Below are positions 37,595 to 45,421 of a stretch of DNA of 49,249 nt, in pieces; positions within the stretch are counted from its first letter, which is position 1; every line of letters starts with the position of its first letter. Made by a program: the position numbers and the translations under genes. The notes under the pieces are model-generated. The model was not told the DNA's origin. It ran no database searches and saw nothing but the letters and a program-made list of their open reading frames with translations. The DNA is from Pseudomonadota bacterium. Lineage in GTDB: Bacteria; Pseudomonadota; Gammaproteobacteria; Burkholderiales; Burkholderiaceae_C. The stretch covers positions 1 through 49,249 of the forward strand of contig JAJZEC010000024.1 of the NCBI GenBank assembly GCA_021805825.1, given 5' to 3'.

Positions 37595-37963
37595 TCAGGC
37601 TCCGGGCAGGACTTGCCGAACCACCCGGAGCAGGTCGGCTCCGGCCACCGGCTTGACCAGCCAGCCGGTCGCGCCCAAGCGCTTCGCCTCGTCCCGCTTA
37701 CTGGCCTGGCTTTCGGTGGTCAGCGTCAGGATCGGGGTGAAGCGCAGGATGGTGCGGGCGTTGCGGATGAATTCGATGCCGTCCATGTTCGGCATGTTGA
37801 CGTCGGTGATCACCAGATCCGGGCGCAGGCCGCCTTGCAGGGCCTGGAAGGCGAGCAGGCCGTCCTTGGCGGTGTGCACCTGGAAGCCGGCTGTTTCCAG
37901 GGTCTCCTGCAGGCTCATCAGCATGACGGAAGAGTCGTCGACAACGAGTATCGTCTTGGCCAC
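37595..37963 (-). CDS. CheY-like single-domain response regulator (122 aa)
   Basis: Receiver domain alone: ILVVDDSS (acidic pair), phospho-acceptor Asp in [16 protein letters not shown], Thr in TLTTESQ and Lys in GWLVKPVAG. The GTG at 37963 follows GGAGAGTGGATC. It lies between the STAS-like gene and the soluble receptor and is presumably phosphorylated by the operon's CheA. As no output domain is present, it acts by protein contact, on a motor, a pilus or another partner. Confidence 0.93.
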   Translation of the reverse strand: MAKTILVVDDSSVMLMSLQETLETAGFQVHTAKDGLLAFQALQGGLRPDLVITDVNMPNMDGIEFIRNARTILRFTPILTLTTESQASKRDEAKRLGATGWLVKPVAGADLLRVVRQVLPGA

Positions 37964-37983
37964 GATCCACTCTCCTTCGGGGT

Positions 37984-38223
37984 TCAGCGCTGCGCCAGCG
38001 ACTGCGCAATCCATCCGGCCAGCGCCGGGTCGCGCGGCATCGCCGCGATGGTCGGGCGCAGGGCCAGCAGCAGCATCAGGTTGGCGCAATGCAGGTGGGT
38101 GCAGGCGGACAGATCGACCCGCGGCTTCCTGTGCGCCTGCAGCCATTCGAACAGGGATTCCGCCTGTTCGACGGTGACGACGTCGCGCAGGTGGGCAGTG
38201 CCCCGCTTGTATTCGACGCTCAT
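37984..38223 (-). CDS. Small STAS-like protein (79 aa)
   Basis: An 79-residue protein whose core VDLSACTHLHCANLMLLLALRP matches the strand-helix around the switch site of STAS (anti-anti-sigma-like) domains, though it is shorter than usual. A strong ribosome site (AAGGAGATCTTCCG) precedes the ATG at 38223, which overlaps the cheA stop (ATGA). Similar small proteins occur next to cheA in other proteobacteria. Their role is not established; a docking or sequestering function is a guess. Confidence 0.7.
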   Translation of the reverse strand: MSVEYKRGTAHLRDVVTVEQAESLFEWLQAHRKPRVDLSACTHLHCANLMLLLALRPTIAAMPRDPALAGWIAQSLAQR

Positions 38224-40910
38224 CGGAAGATCTCCTTCGGGTTGAGCACCATCAGCACGGTGCCGTCGCCCAGCAGGGCCGACCCGGCATACATGCTGAG
38301 CCTGCCCAGTTCCCCGGGCAAGGGCTTGAGGATGACATCGCTGACCCCGCGGAAGCCGTCGATCAGCAGTCCGACCGAGGACTCGCCAAAGCGCAGGATC
38401 AGCGCCGCATGCTCGCCGTCCGCGTTGAGGCGCGGCGGGGCGTCGAGCCCGAGCAGGGTGTTGAGGGCATACAGCGGGACGATGCGGTCGCGCAGCACGG
38501 TGGTCAGCCGCGACTTGATCAGCCGCAGCCGGGATTGCGCCACGCGCACCGTCTCCTCCACCGACTCCATCGGCACGCCGAAGATCTGCCCGTCGGACTC
38601 GATGATCATCACATGCGAGACGGCCATCGACAGCGGCAGCGACAGTCGTACCACACTGCCTTGCCCGACCGTGCTGCGCAGATCGACGGTGCCGCCGATG
38701 CGATCCATCGCGCTGCGCACGACGTCCATGCCGACGCCGCGCCCGGACAGGTCGCTGACCGTCTCGGCCGTGGAAAAGCCCGCGGCGAACACCAGGTTGA
38801 CCGCATCGCGGTCGCTGATGCGCTCGAGCGCCGCGTCGTCGATCAGGCCCCGTTCGTAGGCCTTGCGCTTGATGCGCTCGGGGTCGATGCCGCGTCCGTC
38901 GTCGCTGACCTCGATGACCACGCGATCCGATTCCTGGGAGGCCGCGATGCGCACGGTTCCGGCGCGCGGCTTGCCCGCGGCCTGCCGGGCCTCGGGTTCC
39001 TCGATGCCGTGATCCAGGCTGTTGCGTACCAGGTGGATCAGCGGATCGGCGAGCGCCTCGACCACGTTCTTGTCGGCCTCGGTCTGTTCGCCTTCCAGTT
39101 GCAGGCTGATCTCCTTGCCGAGCTTGTGGGCGATGTCGCGCACCAGGCGCGGGAAGCGCTGGAAGATGACCGACACCGGCATCATGCGCACCTGCATGAT
39201 CGCGTCCTGCATTTCCTCGGCGATGCGGTTGATCACCGCGTACTGGGCCTTGATCTCGCGCGCCAGGTCGCGCCCACCGCCCTGGCGCTCGGCGCGGTCG
39301 GCCAGGTAGGGCAGGGCATTCTTGGCCACCACCATCTCGCCGATCAGGTTCATCAGGTAATCGACCTTGCCCTGCTCGACCTTGAGCACCTTGCCGGGCA
39401 CGCTGTCTTCGGCTCGGCGACCCAGGCGGGTCTCGACGGCCTCGGCGGCAGGCTGGGCTGCCGGATCGCCGGCGGGCTGGAGGGCCGCTTGTGCCGACGC
39501 AGCCCGCGGCGATGGCTGATCCACCGGGTCGATCCCGCGCGCCCATTCGCGCAGCGGCCCGGCGCTGCCCGCGCGCTGCGCGGCCTCGAGCGCGCGCTGC
39601 AGGCCCTGGCTGTCGCTGCTGAAGCGGGACAGCACATTGGCGCAGGCGGCCAGCCTGCCGCGCAGCCACGGCACGTCGTCGGGCAGCGCGAGGATCTGTC
39701 GCTGGGTGTCGAGAATGTCCTGCGCATGCCGCGCCCGGCCATCCGGGACCGGTGGCTGCGGCGGGGCCGGGGCCAGGGTCGCCGCAGGCGGGTCGGCGAG
39801 TGGCGGGTCGGCGAGCGGCGGGTCGCCCTCGGCCGCCCACTGCGGCGCGCACTGCGCGCCGATGGCGCGCAGCAGCGCGTGCAACTGCGCCGTCGTGCCG
39901 AGGTCGTCCTCGGCCAGCAGCAGCAGCCAGCGCAGCGCGGAGCCGAGCCAGGATTCGCCGGCGGCCAGTTCGGCCAGGCTGCGGGCGCTGGCGCGCAGCG
40001 CGCCGAGATCTCCCGCCTGCAGGCTGTGTGCGGCGTGGCTGGCGAATTCGGCGCAGACCGCGGGGTCGCAATCGCCCCCTTGCACGATCAGCAGATCCAG
40101 CGGCTCGATTGCCTCGACGACGACCTGCTCGGGGACGTAGCGGAAATGCTCGCGCAGCGCTTCGGCCGGCCCGGCGCACAAGGCCTCGAAGTCGACCACG
40201 CAACGGTAGCAGTCGAAGGCCGTGCCGGCTGCTGGCGTCGGCTCGCGCAAGCTCGCCCGACCCCACAGCAACCCGGGCAGCGTGCGGGCCAGCTGAAAGG
40301 GATCCTCGCCCTTGAAATAGCACTGCTCCTCGGGGCTGTAGCGCAGCGCATGCAGGGCAGCGCCTTCGCGCCGGCCCTGCGCGAAGGCGCGCAGGCGCAC
40401 CGCCTCGGGAATCAGCCCGAGCTCGTAGGGCGCGTGGGGCGTGGCGCGGGGTGCCTGCGCGGCCGGGCGCGCATCGGGCGCCGCCGCCAGTGTCGCCGCC
40501 GGGGCGGACGCGGTGGCTTGCGGGTTGCCGTCGAGGAGTCCGCGCAGGCGCAGCGCGAGCTCCTGGGCCTGCACGCTGCACTCCCCGCCCAGGCTGCGTG
40601 CGCTCTCCACCTCGTCGAGCATGCGCCCGACCAGATCCATGGCGTCGAGCAGGCTGTCGGCCAATGCGCGGGAATAGGCCACGCGGCCGTCGCGCACCGC
40701 ATCCATCAGATCCTCGCTGGCGTGCAGCACCCGGGTCATGTCGGCGAAATCGAACAGCCCGCTGTTGCCCTTGAGGGTGTGCACCATGCGGAACAGATCC
40801 TTGACCAGGTCGGCGTCGTGCGGACGATCCTCCATCTGGATCAGGCGGCTGGAGATGCCCTCGAGGAACTCGCGCCCCTCGAGGATGAACTGATCGAGCA
40901 GGGCACTCAT
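38220..40910 (-). CDS. cheA: Chemotaxis histidine kinase CheA (896 aa)
   Basis: The Hpt (P1) domain carries MVHTLKGNSGLFDF with H44 as phospho-acceptor. Residues about 160-420 form a long non-standard linker in place of P2, with a compact region (YSPEEQCYFKGEDPFQLAR to YVPEQVVVEAIEPLDLLIV) that may bind the receivers. A Pro/Ala-rich segment leads to the dimer domain (KVEQGKVDYLMNLIGEMVV). The kinase core has N-box LIHLVRNSLDHGIE and G1 VSDDGRGID, and a C-terminal CheW-like P5 domain follows. It is about 240 residues longer than E. coli CheA. It overlaps the receiver before it and the STAS-like gene after it. Confidence 0.95.
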   Translation of the reverse strand: MSALLDQFILEGREFLEGISSRLIQMEDRPHDADLVKDLFRMVHTLKGNSGLFDFADMTRVLHASEDLMDAVRDGRVAYSRALADSLLDAMDLVGRMLDEVESARSLGGECSVQAQELALRLRGLLDGNPQATASAPAATLAAAPDARPAAQAPRATPHAPYELGLIPEAVRLRAFAQGRREGAALHALRYSPEEQCYFKGEDPFQLARTLPGLLWGRASLREPTPAAGTAFDCYRCVVDFEALCAGPAEALREHFRYVPEQVVVEAIEPLDLLIVQGGDCDPAVCAEFASHAAHSLQAGDLGALRASARSLAELAAGESWLGSALRWLLLLAEDDLGTTAQLHALLRAIGAQCAPQWAAEGDPPLADPPLADPPAATLAPAPPQPPVPDGRARHAQDILDTQRQILALPDDVPWLRGRLAACANVLSRFSSDSQGLQRALEAAQRAGSAGPLREWARGIDPVDQPSPRAASAQAALQPAGDPAAQPAAEAVETRLGRRAEDSVPGKVLKVEQGKVDYLMNLIGEMVVAKNALPYLADRAERQGGGRDLAREIKAQYAVINRIAEEMQDAIMQVRMMPVSVIFQRFPRLVRDIAHKLGKEISLQLEGEQTEADKNVVEALADPLIHLVRNSLDHGIEEPEARQAAGKPRAGTVRIAASQESDRVVIEVSDDGRGIDPERIKRKAYERGLIDDAALERISDRDAVNLVFAAGFSTAETVSDLSGRGVGMDVVRSAMDRIGGTVDLRSTVGQGSVVRLSLPLSMAVSHVMIIESDGQIFGVPMESVEETVRVAQSRLRLIKSRLTTVLRDRIVPLYALNTLLGLDAPPRLNADGEHAALILRFGESSVGLLIDGFRGVSDVILKPLPGELGRLSMYAGSALLGDGTVLMVLNPKEIFR

Positions 40911-41287
40911 GACGCTGCCTCCTCGCCGAGCAGGATGCGGCAGCAGGCGGCCAGGTCGTCGGGGCGGATCGGCTTGACCAGGTACAGGTTGGCACCGGCT
41001 TGCAGGCCCAGCATGCGATCGGCGCTCTGTGCCTCGGTGGAGGCCATGATCGCCGGAGCCTGCGGCTGCTCCAGCGCGCGCAGTTGCTGCAGGAAGCCGT
41101 AGCCGTCGAGCTTGGGCATGTTCACGTCGACCAGGTAGAGGTCGAAGGCGATCGCGCCCTGGGCCTTCTCCAGCGCCTCCAGCCCGTTGACCGCCTCGTC
41201 GACCGTCCAGCCCTGCGCCTCGAGCGCGGCGCGGTGGTACATGCGCACGGTTGCCGCGTCGTCGACCACCAGGATGTGCTTGGCCAT
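40907..41287 (-). CDS. CheY-like single-domain response regulator (126 aa)
   Basis: Receiver domain with ILVVDDAATVRMYHR, phospho-acceptor Asp in LYLVDVNMPKLDGYGF, and Lys in LYLVKPIRPDD. The Thr/Ser position is in IMASTEAQSADR. An ATG at 41290 directly before is also possible; the second ATG has better spacing to GGGGGAAGG. Its stop overlaps cheA by four bases. It is one of two stand-alone receivers in the operon, which may share phosphate (signal versus sink). Confidence 0.93.
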   Translation of the reverse strand: MAKHILVVDDAATVRMYHRAALEAQGWTVDEAVNGLEALEKAQGAIAFDLYLVDVNMPKLDGYGFLQQLRALEQPQAPAIMASTEAQSADRMLGLQAGANLYLVKPIRPDDLAACCRILLGEEAAS

Positions 41288-42129
41288 CATCCTTCCCCCG
41301 GACGTTGGTACACGATGTTCTCCGGAAACTTGCGCACGCGGAAGATCGGTGTGATCCGGCTCATCGACTCCGAGTGTCCGAGGCAGATGAAGCCCCCGGG
41401 CAGCAGTGCGTCGTAAAACATCTCCGCCGCCTTGCGGCGTGACAGGTCGTCGAAATAGATCAGCAGGTTGCGGCAGAACACGACATCGAAGCCGCGGTAG
41501 CCCCGCGTCTGCTGCAGATCCGCGATGTTCACCTGGGTGAACTCGATGACGCTCTTGATGTCCTCGCGCAGCGCGTAGCCTTCTTCGCCTGCGGGGTCGA
41601 AGTACTTGGCCAGCATCGGGGCCGGCACATTCTGCACCGAACGCTTCGTGTAGACGCCGCGGGCCGCCGCGGCGAGGATGTCGGTGTCGATGTCCGAGGC
41701 CGTGATCTCCACGTTCCAGCGTTCGAGGTCGATCCAGCGCTCGAGCAGATGGATCGCGATGGAATAGGGTTCCTCGCCGGACGACGAAGGAACGCACCAG
41801 ATCCGTATCGGCTGCCCGGGGCGCTTGCGGCCGACGATTTCCGGGAGGATCGAGTCGACCAGGCAGCGCAGTTGCGAGGCCTCGCGAAAGAAGTAGGTCT
41901 CGTTGACCGTCATCAGGTTGGTCAGCGCCTGGAATTCCTCGCCGCTGGCCTGGAAGCGCAGGAAGGTGAAATAGCGACGGAACTGCGTGTCGCCATGCGC
42001 GCGGATGCGCTCGATGAGGCGCCGGTCGACGAAATAGCGCTTGCTGTCGTCGAAATAGATCCCCGTCCGCCGGTAGAAGTACTCGCGGAACTGCTGGAAA
42101 TCCTCTGTGCTGATCTTGACGTCGTCCAC
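41287..42129 (-). CDS. cheR: Chemoreceptor methyltransferase CheR (280 aa)
   Basis: S-adenosylmethionine-dependent glutamate methyltransferase. The N-terminal helical domain (FREYFYRRTGIYFDDSKRY) and MTVNETYFFREASQL precede the SAM fold: IRIWCVPSSSGEEPYSIAI, ITASDIDTDILAAAARGVY and FDVVFCRNLLIYFD. The end (GGFICLGHSESMSRI) is typical. The active-site region is complete. It starts three bases after the HEAT-repeat gene's stop. Confidence 0.95.
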   Translation of the reverse strand: MDDVKISTEDFQQFREYFYRRTGIYFDDSKRYFVDRRLIERIRAHGDTQFRRYFTFLRFQASGEEFQALTNLMTVNETYFFREASQLRCLVDSILPEIVGRKRPGQPIRIWCVPSSSGEEPYSIAIHLLERWIDLERWNVEITASDIDTDILAAAARGVYTKRSVQNVPAPMLAKYFDPAGEEGYALREDIKSVIEFTQVNIADLQQTRGYRGFDVVFCRNLLIYFDDLSRRKAAEMFYDALLPGGFICLGHSESMSRITPIFRVRKFPENIVYQRPGEG

Positions 42130-42132
42130 GCC

Positions 42133-42759
42133 TCAGCCTTCACGCACCCGCTTGAGCGCCACGTCGGTGGCGAATGCGATGTAGGGTTCGTCGGGAAAGC
42201 GGCGCCGCAGGGCCTCGAGCGCCGGCTCGACGCCGGGGGTGCCCACTTCGCCGAGCAGATCCAGCGCGGTGGCGCAGACGTTGATGCTGGGGTCGCGACC
42301 GATGACCTCGATCAGCCACGACTCGACCTGCGGATGGCGCAGCGACTCCAGCACGTTGATGGCGAAGATCCGCACGTCGGCGTCGGGGTCGGCGAGCAGC
42401 GCCGGCATCAAGGCGGCCACCGCTTCGGGCATGTTCTTCATCGCCTCGACGACCTCGTTGCGCAGCGCCGCGTCGTCGCTGCGCAGGAAGTCGATCAGGC
42501 CCCGCGCGGCTTCCTCGGTGGCGATCTGCGCCAGGCTGGTCAGCAGTGTCTGGCGCACCGACGGATCCTGCTCCAGGCGCAGCCTCGCCAACAGCTGCGG
42601 TGCCGCCTGCGCATGCGCGGCAAGATCCCGCGCGGCCCAGCGGCGGGCCTGCGCACGGGCGTCGGACAGCTCCTGCAGCAGGCCTTCGAGGCTGCGCTCG
42701 TGGGCCCGTTCGGAGGCGCTGCGCGCGGTGTCGCCGGGTGTCTTGCGGGTCAGTGCCAT
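42133..42759 (-). CDS. HEAT-repeat protein of the chemosensory operon (208 aa)
   Basis: An all-helical protein made of about five HEAT-type repeats from residue 40 on (ARDLAAHAQAAPQLLARL; DPSVRQTLLTSLAQI; DDAALRNEVVEAMKNMP; DPDADVRIFAINVLESL; DPSINVCATALDLLGEVG). The recurring D-x-x-V/I-R pattern is characteristic. Such proteins are scaffolds; no enzyme motif is present. It lies between cheB and cheR, 18 and 3 bases away, so it may organise the methylation enzymes or the array. This gene is not part of the textbook che set. Confidence 0.85.
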   Translation of the reverse strand: MALTRKTPGDTARSASERAHERSLEGLLQELSDARAQARRWAARDLAAHAQAAPQLLARLRLEQDPSVRQTLLTSLAQIATEEAARGLIDFLRSDDAALRNEVVEAMKNMPEAVAALMPALLADPDADVRIFAINVLESLRHPQVESWLIEVIGRDPSINVCATALDLLGEVGTPGVEPALEALRRRFPDEPYIAFATDVALKRVREG

Positions 42760-42777
42760 GTCAAGGCCTCGTCGGAT

Positions 42778-43830
42778 TCAGCACAACCATTCGATGAGCT
42801 GCGCGGCGATCCGCTCGCAGGGCAGGACGAGCTGCGCGCCGTTGCGGGCGATGAGCTCCTTGGGCATGCCGAACACGACCGCCGACTGCTCCGATTCGGC
42901 GATCGTGCGCCCGCCACGGTCGGCGATCTCGGCGAAGGCGTCGGCGCCGTCGCTGCCCATGCCGGTCAGCATCACGGCCACCAGGTTGCTTGCCGGGACA
43001 TGCTCGAGCGCACTGCGCCCGAGCAGTTCCACCGAGGGATGCCAGAGGTGGTCGGCCGATTGCGGGCGCGGCAGCACCACGCGCTGCGTGCCCCGCGTGG
43101 CGATGAGCACGTCGGCGCCTCCCTTGCCCACGTAGACATGGCCGGCTTCGAGCGGGCAGGGCTTGGCGACCTCCTGCACCGACAGCGCGCACAGCCCGTC
43201 CAGGCGCTGCGCGAAGGGGCCGGTGAAGGTCGGCGGCATGTGCTGGGCGACGACGATGGGCTGCGGGAAGCCGGCCGGCAGCCGGGGCAGGATGGCCTCC
43301 AGCGTTCCCGGCCCACCGGTGGACACGCCGATCAGCACCAGGCCGCGGCCGGCGCCGATCGGGGCGTGACTGCGCGCGGCGGAGCCGGGCGCCGTGCCGC
43401 GCGGGGCGCCGGCGGAGGCCGTGCGCAGGCGCGGGCGCGCGCGCAGCGCGCCGCGCACCTTGCGCAACAGCTCCCGGCCGACGGTGTCGATCGACAGCGA
43501 GATCGTCCCGTCGGGCTTGGCCACATAGTCGACGGCGCCCAGTGCCAGGGCCTCGAAGGTCGCCAGGGCCCCCTTTTCGGTCAGCGAGGACACCATGACC
43601 ACCGGCACCGGGCGCGTGGCCATGATGCGGGCCAGCGCGCCCAGCCCGTCGAGCACCGGCATGTTGATGTCGAGGGTGATCACGTCGGGCTCGAAGACCT
43701 GGTTTTCCTCGACCGCCTCCTGGCCGTTGCGCGCGATGCGCACCTCATAGTCGCCCTGCGCCGTGAACAGGCGCGACAGATGGCTGCGCATCAGCGCCGA
43801 GTCGTCGACGATGAGGAGCTTGTGGCTCAT
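42778..43830 (-). CDS. cheB: Chemoreceptor methylesterase/deamidase CheB (350 aa)
   Basis: N-terminal receiver (LLIVDDSALMRSHLSRL; Asp in ITLDINMPVLDGLGAL; Lys in DYVAKPDG). A 40-residue Arg/Ala linker leads to the esterase domain with the catalytic Ser in LIGVSTGGPGTLEAIL, His in VVAQHMPPTFTGPFA and Asp in MLTGMGSDGADAF. Glu residues on receptors are the substrate, opposing CheR. ATG at 43830, 14 bases after the triple-CheW gene. Confidence 0.96.
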   Translation of the reverse strand: MSHKLLIVDDSALMRSHLSRLFTAQGDYEVRIARNGQEAVEENQVFEPDVITLDINMPVLDGLGALARIMATRPVPVVMVSSLTEKGALATFEALALGAVDYVAKPDGTISLSIDTVGRELLRKVRGALRARPRLRTASAGAPRGTAPGSAARSHAPIGAGRGLVLIGVSTGGPGTLEAILPRLPAGFPQPIVVAQHMPPTFTGPFAQRLDGLCALSVQEVAKPCPLEAGHVYVGKGGADVLIATRGTQRVVLPRPQSADHLWHPSVELLGRSALEHVPASNLVAVMLTGMGSDGADAFAEIADRGGRTIAESEQSAVVFGMPKELIARNGAQLVLPCERIAAQLIEWLC

Positions 43831-43844
43831 CGCTTCGTCCCGTC

Positions 43845-45407
43845 TCAGTTCTTCTTCCTGTCCTTGTCGTGCATCGCCGCCAGATCCGCGCGATCCGCCT
43901 CGTCGAGCAGGTGCACCGGTTCGATGAGCTGGATCATGCGTTTTTGCTGCTCCAGGTTGGCCACCCGGCCAAGCAGGCGCGCCTGCTCGCCGGACAGTCG
44001 TGGCGCCGGCTCGATATCGCGCTTGCGCAGCTTGAGCACCTCGGTGACCGAGTCGACGATGAAGCCGGTACGGATGCCTTCGATCAGGAAGACCATGATG
44101 CGTTGCCGATCGTTGCGCTCGATGGTCGGCAGCCCGAGGCGCTGGCGCTGGTCGATCACCGGCAGCACCGCGCCGCGCAGGTTGATCACGCCCTCGACGA
44201 AGGACGGCGCCTTCGGCACCCGCGAGAGTTGCTCGGGAATGCGCACGATCTCCTGCACGCTTTCGATGGGCACGCCGAATTCGCCTTCGGCGAGGCGGAA
44301 CACCACGATCTGCTCCTCCTCGTCGTTGCGATCGGCGTCGTCGACCTGGTTGTCGCGTTCTGCGTTCATTGCCGAAACCTCCTGGAGCACCGCCTCGACC
44401 GCTGCATGCTGGGCCAGGCTGTCGGGCGCCAGGATCGACACCAGCCTGCGCCCGCTGTCGAGGCGGCAGATCTGGGTGATCTCCGCCAGGTCGTCGTGCC
44501 GCGCCAGCATCGCCGGCATCGCATCGACCGCATCCTTGCGCACCCGCAGCACCTCGGAAACGCTGTCGGTGACCAGCCCGACGGCGGTCTGGCCCAGGGT
44601 GACGACGACGATGCGGCTGCCGTCGTCCAGGGCCCGATCCGGAAGCTGGAACAGGCGGCGCAGCGAGAGCAGCGGCAGCAGGCGCTCGCGCAGGGTCATC
44701 AGTCCGATGACATGCGCCGGCGCATTGGGCACATGGGCGATGGATTCGGGAACCTGGACGATTTCCTGCACGCTGGCGATGTCGATCGCGTATTCCTGAT
44801 CCTCGACACTGAAGTTGACCAGTTGCAGTTCGTCCGAATCGGCCTCCTCCTCGGACTGCGTGCGGCTGTCCTGCACCTGGTGCGTGGCCTCGCCGCGCAC
44901 CAGGGCCGCGATCTGCGCGAATTCGCGCGCGATCAGGCGCTCGAAATCCAGCACCATCACCATCGCGAAGCCGCCGACGTCCTTCAGCACGCCGCTGAGC
45001 AGGTCGGAATCGATGGTCGCGCGGATGCCCTCCACCCCGCCGATGCTTGCCGCCTCCACGCTGACCACGCTGGCGATGCGGTCGACGACAAAGCCCAGCG
45101 GTTGTCCGATGTCGATCACCAGGGCGCGTGTGGATTCGTCGGCCGCCACCTCCTCGGCGCCGAAGATGCGCCGCAGGGAAATGATCGGCAGCACGCGGCC
45201 GCGCAGATTGGCCAGGCCGTGCAGCGAAGGCGGCGCCAGCGGAACCCGCACGATCTCGGGCATGCGGATGATTTCCTGCACCGGATCCATGTGCACGCCG
45301 AAGGCCTCGTTGCCGACGACGAAGGTGACGAATTGCCTCGTCTGCGCGCGCTCGTCGTCGGCCGCCGCGGACGCTTCGCCCGCGGCCGGCTGAAGTTCTG
45401 TGCTCAT
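43845..45407 (-). CDS. Triple-CheW-domain coupling protein (520 aa)
   Basis: Three CheW domains lie in tandem: about 24-165 (TRQFVTFVVGNEAFGVHMDP; LHGLANLRGRVLPIISLRRI), 190-335 (LQLVNFSVEDQEYAIDIASV; VIGLMTLRERLLPLLSLRRL) and 370-505 (EEQIVVFRLAEGEFGVPIES; VEGVINLRGAVLPVIDQRQR). CheW proteins normally have one domain of about 160 residues that links receptors to CheA. Each repeat keeps the N-[LM]-R-G/E-x-[LV]-LP signature. There is no receiver, so it is not a CheV. It lies between the double-tip receptor and cheB and is presumably the array's main linker. GGGAGG lies five bases before the ATG. Confidence 0.92.
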   Translation of the reverse strand: MSTELQPAAGEASAAADDERAQTRQFVTFVVGNEAFGVHMDPVQEIIRMPEIVRVPLAPPSLHGLANLRGRVLPIISLRRIFGAEEVAADESTRALVIDIGQPLGFVVDRIASVVSVEAASIGGVEGIRATIDSDLLSGVLKDVGGFAMVMVLDFERLIAREFAQIAALVRGEATHQVQDSRTQSEEEADSDELQLVNFSVEDQEYAIDIASVQEIVQVPESIAHVPNAPAHVIGLMTLRERLLPLLSLRRLFQLPDRALDDGSRIVVVTLGQTAVGLVTDSVSEVLRVRKDAVDAMPAMLARHDDLAEITQICRLDSGRRLVSILAPDSLAQHAAVEAVLQEVSAMNAERDNQVDDADRNDEEEQIVVFRLAEGEFGVPIESVQEIVRIPEQLSRVPKAPSFVEGVINLRGAVLPVIDQRQRLGLPTIERNDRQRIMVFLIEGIRTGFIVDSVTEVLKLRKRDIEPAPRLSGEQARLLGRVANLEQQKRMIQLIEPVHLLDEADRADLAAMHDKDRKKN

Positions 45408-45421
45408 CGCAGCCTCCCGCC

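Noticed and set aside
38409-44799. Two very long plus-strand open frames opposite the chemosensory genes
   Set aside because: They are antisense to cheA, cheR, cheB and the triple-CheW gene and read as low-complexity Gln/His/Arg-rich protein.
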